DNA of 9,303 bases from Treponema sp. (GTDB lineage: Bacteria > Spirochaetota > Spirochaetia > Treponematales > Breznakiellaceae). The notes below the pieces were generated by a model that made no database searches, was not told where the DNA came from, and saw only the letters and a list, made by a program, of their open reading frames with translations. The position numbers and the translations under genes are program-made. The stretch lies in NCBI GenBank assembly GCA_031276685.1, contig JAISMQ010000291.1, positions 1 to 9,303 of the forward strand. The letters run 5' to 3'. Shown one piece after another: positions 1-7,025 of the stretch (the first letter of the stretch is position 1; the number at the start of each line of letters is the position of its first letter).

Positions 1-2
1 AT

Positions 3-1286
3 AGTGCGAACCGTTATGAAGGCCAGGGGATTTTTGTCAATCTTGCGGATCATTGGGGCAAGCTGCCAAATTATCAGGCATATCTTGACAAAGTGCCGTA
101 TGGAAAAACAAAAATAACCAATCCAGACGGTTCTGCTTATGGGTTTTTTAACGGGTATACGAAAATCATAGATCAGGGCTTGGGTTCGTATACTCCCATG
201 GCGATACGCTACGATGTTTTCCAAAGACTTGGTGTAAAAGTTCCTGAAACAACAACCGAACTCCTGGATGCCGCCCGTAAATTAAAGGCAGCCTACCCGG
301 ATAGTTATCCGGTCTCGGAGGGGGAAAGATGGATTGGCGGTCTTGCAAGAACGTATAGGCTGACCAAATCAATATTTTGGGATGGTTCAAACTATGTATA
401 CGGACCTATGCTGGATAATTACCGGAAGATGCTGACTTTCTATAACCAATTGTATACCGAAAAACTTTTGGATATGGAGTCATTTTCCGATAATAACGAT
501 ACCCGGGACAGAAAATCGGTTATCGATTCGATCTTTATCCAGCTTTCCGTGTGGTATCAGGATAATGAGCGGTGGAACGCAAACAAGGAGAGCAAGGTTG
601 TATGGGCAAACATGCTTCATGTTAAAGATCCGGCCATAGGTCCTGCGTGGGAGGTGGAGGCCTATAATTTGCATGAAAATGTCATTGGAAGTGAAGCTAC
701 CTATATCAAAGCTGATGCCAAGAACCTTGATATTTTGTTAAAGCTGAACGACCTTCAGTACACTGACGAGATTGTCCGGCTAATCGGTTGGGGGATCGAA
801 GGACTCAGTTATACCCTCAAGCCTGATGGATCCCCAACTCTTGTTGATGCGTTCCATAAAGCTCAAAATTACAGGACTGTTGGGGATGAGTTGGGCGCAG
901 GCCCAAATACAAAAACCCGTATCGGACTCCAGGGGGTTTATGATGGAAGGTATTTGGTCGATGTTGCCCCTAAACAAATGAGTTATATCAACGGTCAGTT
1001 GGTGGAAACCTCCTATGCAGTGGCGTTTCCGGACGTTCCCTATCCTGACAGTCCGATGTTCTCCCCTGTTCTTTTTACGCCGCCCATCGCGTTTACTTCG
1101 GACGAGAGCAACGCAAATTCCTCGATCATGACCGCCGTTGACACCTACGTCAGCGAGCAGAGCATGAAGTTTATTACCGGCGAACTGAGTTTTAGCCAGT
1201 GGGACAACTTTGTCAGCCAGATCAGGAACCTGAACATCCAGACCGTTCTTGATATGTACAACAGGAAGGCGGCGGCTTTTAAGTAA
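3..1286 (+). CDS. Extracellular solute-binding protein family 1 (LipO-like), 5'-truncated
   Basis: The reading frame is open to the left edge, so the real start and signal peptide lie outside the window and 427 residues are visible. A GTG at position 93 is an internal valine, not the start. The visible part resembles the long (about 500-550 residue) LipO/LplA-like sugar-binding proteins of ABC importers. It has an aromatic-rich middle section, the motif YGFFNGY near visible residues 45-51, and a conserved C-terminal helix region of the form SQWDNFVSQIRNLNIQTVLD. Such proteins capture oligosaccharides outside the membrane and deliver them to two permeases. No permease follows, so any partners must lie upstream or elsewhere. 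The next operon encodes a cytoplasmic glycosidase, which fits import of its substrate. Base composition is much lower in GC than downstream: hand counts of 120-base samples give about 43-46% at 301-420 and 601-720, against about 65% at 1561-1680. The family call is fairly sure; the ligand is unknown. Confidence 0.82.
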   Translation, partial: SANRYEGQGIFVNLADHWGKLPNYQAYLDKVPYGKTKITNPDGSAYGFFNGYTKIIDQGLGSYTPMAIRYDVFQRLGVKVPETTTELLDAARKLKAAYPDSYPVSEGERWIGGLARTYRLTKSIFWDGSNYVYGPMLDNYRKMLTFYNQLYTEKLLDMESFSDNNDTRDRKSVIDSIFIQLSVWYQDNERWNANKESKVVWANMLHVKDPAIGPAWEVEAYNLHENVIGSEATYIKADAKNLDILLKLNDLQYTDEIVRLIGWGIEGLSYTLKPDGSPTLVDAFHKAQNYRTVGDELGAGPNTKTRIGLQGVYDGRYLVDVAPKQMSYINGQLVETSYAVAFPDVPYPDSPMFSPVLFTPPIAFTSDESNANSSIMTAVDTYVSEQSMKFITGELSFSQWDNFVSQIRNLNIQTVLDMYNRKAAAFK

Positions 1287-1306
1287 GGCGCAAACCGTAT
1301 TATAAT
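1278..1306 (+). promoter_or_regulatory. Possible promoter for the GH95-like operon
   Basis: A perfect TATAAT lies at 1301-1306, just after the solute-binding protein stop codon. A poor -35 (TTTAAG, 1278-1283) sits 17 bases upstream, inside the end of that gene. Transcription from here would start near 1313, at the foot of the 1318-1353 hairpin, giving the operon a highly structured leader. It could equally be a chance AT-rich match. Confidence 0.3.
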
Positions 1307-1317
1307 AATTCACATTG

Positions 1318-1353
1318 AAGACGAGTCCGCCCCTCCGGGGGCGGACTCGTCTT
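1318..1353 (+). terminator. Strong 16-bp hairpin, probable terminator of the solute-binding gene
   Basis: Bases 1318-1333 pair perfectly with 1338-1353 around a TCCG tetraloop. The inner 14 pairs are the GC-rich GACGAGTCCGCCCC stem and the outer two are A-T. It lies 32 bases after the stop codon. The stem ends in TT and is followed by AGGCCCC, so the U tract of a classic intrinsic terminator is missing. It may terminate weakly, protect the 3' end, or act as a leader structure for the next operon. Confidence 0.65.
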
Positions 1354-1393
1354 AGGCCCCCCCGCAAGCCCCGGCTATGCGGGCGCGGGGCCT
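1354..1393 (+). promoter_or_regulatory. Second leader hairpin upstream of the GH95-like gene
   Basis: AGGCCCC (1354-1360) pairs with GGGGCCT (1387-1393), CCCGCA (1361-1366) with TGCGGG (1378-1383), and GCC (1368-1370) with GGC (1373-1375). A three-base bulge CGC (1384-1386) lies on the 3' side. It abuts the preceding hairpin and ends eight bases before the AGGAG ribosome binding site (1402-1406), which stays free. The C-run at 1357-1363 could instead pair with the G-run at 1337-1341 of the first hairpin, so the two folds may compete. Function is inferred only from structure. Confidence 0.45.
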
Positions 1394-1414
1394 GCCCGTT
1401 CAGGAGAAAGGCGT

Positions 1415-3592
1415 ATGAAAGACTACATTCTTGCGAAACTTGACGAGTACAAGGCGGTCTTTAACGAGCGGCCCCGGCTGATCCCGTCGGACGCGGTGGT
1501 TGACGCGCCGATTACGGGCAACGGCGACATCGGCGTTGCCGTGAACGCGCCGGACAGCGCGGTGGAGGCGTACTTTACGAAGAACGACTTCTGGAAGGGC
1601 GCTTACGGCTGCTACGGCCCGGACAGGTACGGCGCGCGGTCCCTGGGGAAGCTCCTCCTCGTCTTTGACGGCATGGGCGGCTGCGATTATTACGCCGAAC
1701 AGATCATACGCGACGGGACCCTTGCGGTAAAGCTGACCAAGGGCGAATATGGCGTTCTGGTTACGATCTGCGTCCCCCGGGGGGAACGCCTTATCGTTGC
1801 CAGGGTAAAGAACCTGGGTAAGGCCCTGACGGGGCGGGCGGAACTCCGCGTTACCCGCGCGGCGGACGCGGAGCATGCCGAACAGTATTCCGGCGGCGTG
1901 TATACCATATCAAAATCCTATTCCGGGCCGGGGCTTGCCTTCCCCACCGCCGCCTGCGCGGCGGCCAGAGTGTTGGGCCGGGGGGATAACGCCTTCGCGC
2001 TGGACGAAGGCGGGGAGGCTGTCGTGGCGGTTTCGGTTTTTACAAACCACGACGACGCCCGCTACCGCGAAAAGGCCCCGGCGGCGCTGGAAAACCTGAC
2101 GCGCTTCAACGTAATCGACATGCTGGCGAAGAGCCGGGCCTGGTGGCGCGATTTCTGGCTTTCATCGGGGGTCAGGCTGCCGCAGGAGCCCCTGGCGGAA
2201 AAGTTCTGGTACGGGTCGCACTACATCATGGCCTGCTGCTGCGGCAGCCGGGAGTTTCCGCCGGGCCTGTTCGGCGCCTGGGTGACGACGGACAGCCCGA
2301 ACTGGGCGGGGGATTACCACCTTAACTACAACTACGAGGCGCCCTTCTGGGGCCTGTATTCGTCAAACAAGATCGAACTGGCCGAAGCCTACGATGCGCC
2401 CCTTATGGATTTTCTTCCCGCCGCCAGGGAGCTTGCCCATAGGAAGCTGGGCTGCCGGGGGGGCCTGTATCCGGTCGGCATCGGGCCGAAGGGCCTCGGG
2501 CTGCTCATCCTTGACAGCGAGGATAACGATGACGTGAGTTTCTGGGGACAGAAGAGCAACGCATCCTTCGCGGCGATCAACATGCTTATGCGTTTTTATT
2601 CAACCTTCGATCTTGACTACGCCCGCGCTACCGCCTACCCCTACCTTAAGGAGGCGGGCGCTTTTTGGGAAGATTACCTGGTGTTCAAAGACGGCCGCTA
2701 CTGGATTTTCAACGACTGTATCCACGAAAACAGCTTTCTGGCCAACAAGGTGCGGGGCTGGAACTGGGGCGCCGCGGTTGATTATTCCGATGACTGTAAT
2801 CCGGTTCTGAGCCTGGGCCTTGTCCGCATGGTGTTCAGGGGCCTTCTGGACATAAGCCGGGAACTGGGGGACGACAACCCGGCGGCGAAAAAGTGGCGGC
2901 ACATTCTGGACTGCCTAAGCCCCTACCCGGTGCAGCAGCGGAACGGCAAAACGGTGTTCCGCTACACCGAGCGCGGCATGGCCTGGTGCGACGGCAATTC
3001 CCTGGGGATCCAGCACGTGTTCCCTGCGGGGGCTGTCGGCCTGGGTTCCGATACACACCTGCTGGAGATCGCCCGCGCCACCCTGTCCGAAATGGCCCGC
3101 TGGGAGGACTACAACGCCTTCCCCACGTTCTACACCGCCGCGGCGCGGCTGGGGCACGATCCGGCGGAGATACTGCGGCGTCTGAACGCGGAGATACGCA
3201 AGCACGCCTACCCCAACCTGTACATCTACTTTGGCGGCGGCGGAATAGAATGTTGCAGCGGCGTGCCGCTCTGCATAAACGAGATGCTCCTCCAGAGCCA
3301 CGAAGGGATACTGCGCTTTTTCCCGGTGTGGGAAAAAGGCAAGGACGCGGAGTTTTACAATCTCCGGGCCTACGGCGCGTTTCTGGTTTCGGCTTCCCTT
3401 ACGGGGGGCAGGATCGGGGAGGTTTCGATTTACAGCGAAAAGGGGAGACGCTGCGTGTTCCAGAAACCCTCCGATGGCTGCGCGGTGTTCCGCGTGGACG
3501 GCGCGGAGAGGATCCCGGTCGCGGCGGACTATGACGGAGACGGCCTCTGTGCTTTTGACACCCGTCCGGGCGAATGGTACCGTATCGTATGA
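1415..3592 (+). CDS. GH95-like glycoside hydrolase, cytoplasmic
   Basis: This is a 725-residue protein related to GH95 enzymes (clan GH-L, alpha/alpha-6 barrel; known members are alpha-L-fucosidases and alpha-L-galactosidases). It starts at ATG 1415 behind AGGAG (1402-1406). An N-terminal beta domain (about 1-250) has the substrate-loop-like stretch ITGNGDIGVAV (33-43). The barrel (about 260-640) carries DYHLNYNYE (300-308), where N304 and N306 match the N-x-N pair of GH95. IHEN (436-439) follows, with E438 at the place of the general acid in the SPEN motif. The family-typical EMLLQSHEG is at 623-631, followed by a C-terminal beta domain. The GH95 general-base Asp, 11 residues before EMLLQSH, is here Glu612 in GGGGIECCSG. 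There is no signal peptide, so it acts in the cytoplasm on an imported oligosaccharide. It is the first gene of a three-gene operon. The superfamily is well supported; the substrate is unknown. Confidence 0.8.
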   Translation: MKDYILAKLDEYKAVFNERPRLIPSDAVVDAPITGNGDIGVAVNAPDSAVEAYFTKNDFWKGAYGCYGPDRYGARSLGKLLLVFDGMGGCDYYAEQIIRDGTLAVKLTKGEYGVLVTICVPRGERLIVARVKNLGKALTGRAELRVTRAADAEHAEQYSGGVYTISKSYSGPGLAFPTAACAAARVLGRGDNAFALDEGGEAVVAVSVFTNHDDARYREKAPAALENLTRFNVIDMLAKSRAWWRDFWLSSGVRLPQEPLAEKFWYGSHYIMACCCGSREFPPGLFGAWVTTDSPNWAGDYHLNYNYEAPFWGLYSSNKIELAEAYDAPLMDFLPAARELAHRKLGCRGGLYPVGIGPKGLGLLILDSEDNDDVSFWGQKSNASFAAINMLMRFYSTFDLDYARATAYPYLKEAGAFWEDYLVFKDGRYWIFNDCIHENSFLANKVRGWNWGAAVDYSDDCNPVLSLGLVRMVFRGLLDISRELGDDNPAAKKWRHILDCLSPYPVQQRNGKTVFRYTERGMAWCDGNSLGIQHVFPAGAVGLGSDTHLLEIARATLSEMARWEDYNAFPTFYTAAARLGHDPAEILRRLNAEIRKHAYPNLYIYFGGGGIECCSGVPLCINEMLLQSHEGILRFFPVWEKGKDAEFYNLRAYGAFLVSASLTGGRIGEVSIYSEKGRRCVFQKPSDGCAVFRVDGAERIPVAADYDGDGLCAFDTRPGEWYRIV

Positions 3593-4560
3593 GCTACACG
3601 GACTTGATCGTAAAGGCCATGACATGGCAGTACCCGGAAACTATTCCGGTAAGCTCCTGGATAGTTCCGGCGCTGTGGAAGAAACACCCGCAGGAAATAA
3701 GGGACATAACCGCCAGGTACCCCCAGTTTTACGGCGATATAAGCGCGCGTTACGATTACGACGCTTCCCTCCCCCCGACATACCGCGAAGGGGAGTTCGT
3801 TGACGAGTGGGGCTGCGTCTGGAGCAATATCCAGGAGGGGATGGAGGCCATTGTTACCGGGCACCCGGTCAGGGCCAGGGAGGATATAAGGGCGCTGGAG
3901 ATCCCCGGTGACAGGACGGGCAGGATGCCGCACGGCTTCATGTACCTCAGGCTTCTGGACCTTCGCGGCTTTGAGGAAGCAATGCTCGACTTTGCCGAGG
4001 AGCCGCCGGAATTGCAGATCCTTATCGACAAGGTTCTTGAGTACAACATGCTGCAACTGGACATTGCTATCGCAAAGAACGACGGCCCCGTCCAGTATTT
4101 TGGTGACGATCTTGGCATGCAGAAGGGGCTTGCCATCGGGCGGGACAAGTGGCTCAAGTACCTAAAGCCCTGCTTCGCCGCCCTGTACGAAAAGGCCCAC
4201 AAGGCGGGGAAGCTGGTCTACATGCACACCGACGGCTGCATTTGGGAGATCATGCCGGATCTGCAGGAAACGGGCGTCAACATGGTGAACCCCCAGTACC
4301 GGGCGAACGGCCTTGAAAACCTGGTCAGGGTGTGCAAGGGCAAGATACCCATCCATCTGGACCTGGACCGCCAGATGCTGCCCTTCGCGACCCCCGCTTC
4401 AATCGAGGCGCATATCAGGGAGTGTGTAGAAGCCCTGTATCTGCCCCAGGGCGGCCTTGGCATCAACCTGGAGCTGGGGAAGGACGTAAGCCTGGACGTA
4501 ATCGAAGCCGCCCTTGCGGCGCTGGAAAAATACCGGCATTACCCGGACTGCGCGCGGTAA
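3589..4560 (+). CDS. Uroporphyrinogen decarboxylase-superfamily (UROD/MtaA-like) protein
   Basis: This 323-residue protein is read from the ATG at 3589, which overlaps the preceding stop as ATGA. That suggests translational coupling; no good ribosome binding site precedes it or the alternative in-frame ATG at 3574. It matches the TIM-barrel UROD superfamily, which holds haem-pathway decarboxylases and methylcobalamin:coenzyme M methyltransferases (MtaA/CmuA type). Recognisable parts are FGDDLGMQKG (171-180), the following helix DKWLKYLKPCFAALYEKAH (186-204), MHTDG (212-216) and GVNMVNPQ (229-236). MtaA-like enzymes bind zinc with H-x-C plus a later Cys. Here the equivalent motif is H213-T-D215, and no Cys appears in the C-terminal LGINLELGKDV region (290-300). 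It is therefore unlikely to be a standard zinc methyltransferase. It sits between a glycosidase and an oxidoreductase, not near haem genes, so a role in sugar catabolism is inferred. Its reaction is unknown. Confidence 0.78.
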   Translation: MSYTDLIVKAMTWQYPETIPVSSWIVPALWKKHPQEIRDITARYPQFYGDISARYDYDASLPPTYREGEFVDEWGCVWSNIQEGMEAIVTGHPVRAREDIRALEIPGDRTGRMPHGFMYLRLLDLRGFEEAMLDFAEEPPELQILIDKVLEYNMLQLDIAIAKNDGPVQYFGDDLGMQKGLAIGRDKWLKYLKPCFAALYEKAHKAGKLVYMHTDGCIWEIMPDLQETGVNMVNPQYRANGLENLVRVCKGKIPIHLDLDRQMLPFATPASIEAHIRECVEALYLPQGGLGINLELGKDVSLDVIEAALAALEKYRHYPDCAR

Positions 4561-4570
4561 TACGTAAAAC

Positions 4571-4576
4571 AGGGGG
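4571..4576 (+). promoter_or_regulatory. Ribosome binding site fixing the oxidoreductase start at ATG 4582
   Basis: AGGGGG lies five bases before ATG 4582. A TTG one codon earlier (4579) is in frame but too close to this site, so ATG 4582 is preferred. Confidence 0.6.
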
Positions 4577-4581
4577 CCTTG

Positions 4582-5610
4582 ATGAACACAAAACTAAAAA
4601 TGGCGGTCGTGGGCGCCGGAACCTGGGGGGAGAATCACATCAAAATATACCAGGCCCATCCGTTTTGCGAGGTGGCGGCGGTCTGCGACCGGGACCGGGG
4701 GAAGGCGGCGGCCCTGGCCGCGAAAATGGGCGTCGGCAGGTACTACGACGACTACCGGGAAATGTTCAAAACAAGCGGCTGCGACGCGGTAGCCATCGTA
4801 ACCCCCGATTTTGCCCACGCCGAAGCGGCCATCTGCGCTGCGGAGTACAAAAAGCACATCCTTGTGGAAAAGCCCCTGGCCACCACCAGGGAGGATGTTT
4901 TTGCCATGCGCGAAGCTTTTGAAAAAAACGGGGTCCGTGTCATGGTGGACCTCCACAACCGCTGGAGCCCCCCCTTCAACGTGGCCCACCAAAGCCTGGA
5001 GCGGGGGGAGCTGGGGAAGCCCTATTCGGCCTACATGCGCCTTAACGACATCAAATGGGTGGCCACGGACCTGCTCCCCTGGGCGGCCTCGTCATCGATA
5101 CTGTGGTTCCTGGGAAGCCACAGCGTCGATACCCTGCGCTGGTTCTTCGGCGACGAAGTGGCGCGGGTCTACGCCGTAAGCCGCAGGGGCCTGCTCGCGT
5201 CCCTGGGGGTGGACGCGGCGGACACCTACCTGACGACCCTGGAATTCAAAAACGGCGGCATCGCCCAGATGGAAAACGGCTGGATCACCCCCAACGCCAA
5301 TCCCTGCGTGAACGATATTAAATTCAGTATTTTGGGGAGCCGGGGCATGATAAGCCTGGACCTGAGCAGCCACAACCTTATCCAGAAGTACACCGATGAA
5401 AAAGTCCAGGTCCCCGACGTGCTGGTCCAGCACTCGGTCTTCGGCTATCCCCGGGGCTTCGCCTTCGAGAGCATCCGCTCCTTTGTGGACTGCATCCTCA
5501 GCGGCGAAGAATTCCGCGTCTCGGTGGAAGACGCGGCCAGGGCCAGCCTGGTAATTCTGTCGATCATGGAGTCCGCCGAAACGGGGCGCCCGGTAGAAGT
5601 GGCGTACTAA
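4582..5610 (+). CDS. Gfo/Idh/MocA-family NAD(P)-dependent oxidoreductase
   Basis: This 342-residue protein has the usual family length and layout. An N-terminal Rossmann fold carries the nucleotide-binding motif VVGAGTWG (9-16), with DRD (36-38) at the end of the second strand. The signature EKPLATT (96-102) follows; its lysine is the usual catalytic/nicotinamide contact. The C-terminal alpha/beta domain shows DLHNRWSPPF (123-132) and GSHSVDTLRW (178-187), the H-x-x-D type active-site motif. Family members oxidise or reduce sugar ring or side-chain hydroxyls, for example inositol, glucose, or 1,5-anhydro- and amino-sugars. It follows the UROD-like gene after 21 bases and so belongs to the same operon. 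It probably oxidises the monosaccharide released by the GH95-like enzyme, or a product of it. The family is certain; the substrate cannot be read from the sequence. Confidence 0.92.
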   Translation: MNTKLKMAVVGAGTWGENHIKIYQAHPFCEVAAVCDRDRGKAAALAAKMGVGRYYDDYREMFKTSGCDAVAIVTPDFAHAEAAICAAEYKKHILVEKPLATTREDVFAMREAFEKNGVRVMVDLHNRWSPPFNVAHQSLERGELGKPYSAYMRLNDIKWVATDLLPWAASSSILWFLGSHSVDTLRWFFGDEVARVYAVSRRGLLASLGVDAADTYLTTLEFKNGGIAQMENGWITPNANPCVNDIKFSILGSRGMISLDLSSHNLIQKYTDEKVQVPDVLVQHSVFGYPRGFAFESIRSFVDCILSGEEFRVSVEDAARASLVILSIMESAETGRPVEVAY

Positions 5611-5653
5611 CGGGGTTCCCCCGGCCCGGGCAGCCTGTCGCGGCCGCAGCCCG

Positions 5654-6853
5654 CTAAAGCCGCTCCGCGACGGCGTCCACGAATTCCCAGGAGTCCAGAA
5701 TTTTCGCGGGGGCGGGCACGGCAAGCCGGGCGAGATCCCCGGTCTGGTTCCCCTCCTCGATGGCCCGCAGGGCGGCCGCTTCCAGGCGGCGGGCGAAATC
5801 CCCCAGGGCGGCTGTCGCGTCCAGTTCCGCCCGCTTGGCCAGCGCCCCGGTCCAGGCGAAGATCAGTGCCACAGGGTTGGTGCTGGTCCGTTCCCCCTTT
5901 TTCCAGCGGTAGTAGTGCTGCTGCACCGTGCCGTGGGCCGCCTCGTATTCGGTGGCCCCGGAGGGGGAGACCAGGACGCTGGTCATCATGGCAAGGCTCC
6001 CGGCGGCGCTGGCGATCATGTCGCTCATCACGTCCCCGTCGTAGTTCTTGCAGGCCCAGAGGAAGCCCCCCCCGCCCCGGATAACGCGGGCCACCGCGTC
6101 GTCGATAAGGGTGTAGAAGTAGGAGATCCCCGCGGCCTCGCAGCGGCCTTTGAATTCCCCCTCGTAAACTTCGGCGAAGATGTCCTTAAAGCGGCCGTCG
6201 TAGGTTTTGGAGATGGTGTCCTTGGCGGCGAACCAGACGGGGAGTTTGGCGTCCAGGGCGTAGAGGAAGCAGGAGCGGGCGAAGCTGCGGATCGAGTCGT
6301 CCAGGTTGTGGAGGCCCTGGACGATGCCCGGCCCCTTAAAGTCCGCGACGGTACTCCGCGTCTCCCGCCCGCCCTCCGGGGTATAGACCAGCTCCACCCG
6401 GCCGGGGCCGGGGATCTTCATTTCCACGGCCCGGTAGACATCCCCGTAGGCGTGCCGGCCAATGACGATGGGCTTTTTCCAGGTGGACACCGTGGGGCTT
6501 ATCCCCCGTACCGGGATGGGGGCGCGGAAGACCGTGCCGTCCAGGATGGCCCGGATGGTGGCGTTGGGGCTGGAGTGGAGCCGTTTGAGCCCGTATTCCT
6601 CCTGCCGGGCGGCGTTGCTGGTAATGGTGGCGCATTTTACCCCCACCCGCAGGCGCCGGATCGCGTTGGCGGCTTCGACGGTTACCCGGTCGTCCGTGGC
6701 GTCCCGGTTTTCCAGGCCCAGGTCGTAGTACTCGGTTTTTAAGTCCACAAAGGGGAGGATAAGTTTTTCCTTGATCAGCGCCCAAAGCACGCGGGTCATT
6801 TCGTCCCCGTCGATCTCCGCAAGCGCCTCTTTCATCACAATTTTGTCCGGCAT
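5654..6853 (-). CDS. icd: Isocitrate dehydrogenase, type II (eukaryote-like, NADP-type)
   Basis: This 399-residue enzyme converts isocitrate to 2-oxoglutarate and CO2 in the cytoplasm, reducing NAD(P)+. The start is set at 6853, behind AAAGGAG; an in-frame ATG ten codons upstream (6883) lacks a site, and the family begins near this point. Visible motifs are EIDGDEMTR (13-21), SPNATIR (95-101), R110, IGRHAYGD (131-138; R133 equals human IDH1 R132), Y140, K211, D251, and the metal-binding NYDGDVMSD (270-278) with D274 and D278. AAHGTV (305-310) and STNPVALIFAW (324-334) follow. The length and motifs match the homodimeric class of human IDH1, not the E. coli class. Two residues that bind the NADP 2'-phosphate in IDH1 differ: K260 is R259 here and R314 is Q312, while H315 is kept (H313). 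It is convergent with the sugar operon, 43 bases apart, and divergent from the DPBB gene. It probably serves glutamate synthesis. Confidence 0.95.
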   Translation of the reverse strand: MPDKIVMKEALAEIDGDEMTRVLWALIKEKLILPFVDLKTEYYDLGLENRDATDDRVTVEAANAIRRLRVGVKCATITSNAARQEEYGLKRLHSSPNATIRAILDGTVFRAPIPVRGISPTVSTWKKPIVIGRHAYGDVYRAVEMKIPGPGRVELVYTPEGGRETRSTVADFKGPGIVQGLHNLDDSIRSFARSCFLYALDAKLPVWFAAKDTISKTYDGRFKDIFAEVYEGEFKGRCEAAGISYFYTLIDDAVARVIRGGGGFLWACKNYDGDVMSDMIASAAGSLAMMTSVLVSPSGATEYEAAHGTVQQHYYRWKKGERTSTNPVALIFAWTGALAKRAELDATAALGDFARRLEAAALRAIEEGNQTGDLARLAVPAPAKILDSWEFVDAVAERL

Positions 6854-6860
6854 TCCTGGT

Positions 6861-6867
6861 CTCCTTT
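6861..6867 (-). promoter_or_regulatory. Ribosome binding site that fixes the icd start
   Basis: On the minus strand this reads AAAGGAG, seven bases before ATG 6853. It decides against the longer in-frame start at 6883. Confidence 0.75.
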
Positions 6868-6883
6868 GGTCCAAATCTGACAT

Positions 6884-6948
6884 GTTCCGGGGGGATTATA
6901 AAAAAAAACCTGTTTTTACGGAATACCTTAAATATTTTGCCCCGGAAC
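6884..6948. repeat. 9-bp inverted repeat with arms 47 bases apart in the divergent promoter region
   Basis: GTTCCGGGG (6884-6892) is matched exactly by its reverse complement CCCCGGAAC (6940-6948). The left arm overlaps the predicted icd transcription start. The right arm adjoins the predicted -35 of the DPBB gene. This placement suits paired operator sites for one regulator controlling both genes, but no regulator is identified. Confidence 0.45.
6895..6923 (-). promoter_or_regulatory. Probable icd promoter
   Basis: The minus strand has a perfect TATAAT (6895-6900) followed upstream by a T-rich spacer. Only a weak -35 (TTCCGT, 6918-6923) is found at 17 bases. Transcription would start near 6888, leaving a leader of about 35 bases. 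One arm of the 9-bp inverted repeat (6884-6892) would cover the start point. Confidence 0.5.
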
Positions 6949-6977
6949 TAGAAAAAGCGCCATGTATGGGGTATATT
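6949..6977 (+). promoter_or_regulatory. Possible promoter of the DPBB-protein gene
   Basis: TAGAAA (6949-6954) and TATATT (6972-6977) are separated by 17 bases and match the sigma-70 consensus at 4 and 5 of 6 positions. Transcription would start about 40 bases before ATG 7026. A second AT-rich -10-like element, TATAAG (6985-6990), lacks a -35. Confidence 0.35.
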
Positions 6978-7025
6978 TTTCAAATATAAGTAGACCCGTG
7001 TTATGCTGCGGTAAGGGAGGCTACG

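Noticed and set aside
2893..3625. Open frames of 213 codons (plus, other frame) and 236 codons (minus) over the GH95-like gene
   Set aside because: They are low-complexity Arg/Gly/Pro-rich translations with no motif, and the conserved catalytic-barrel motifs occupy the main frame here.
5611..5653. Bidirectional terminator between the convergent oxidoreductase and icd genes
   Set aside because: Only a short GGGC/GCCC stem with a mismatch can be drawn in this GC-rich 43-base gap, and there is no T or A tract.
5915..6742. Long plus-strand open frame of 275 codons opposite icd
   Set aside because: It is rich in Gly, Asp, Val and Pro, has no recognisable domain, and lies entirely antisense to a clear isocitrate dehydrogenase. 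High GC readily creates such open frames.
6851..6883. Longer icd start at ATG 6883
   Set aside because: No ribosome binding site precedes it, it lies almost at the predicted transcription start, and AAAGGAG correctly precedes ATG 6853, where the family's N-terminus begins.
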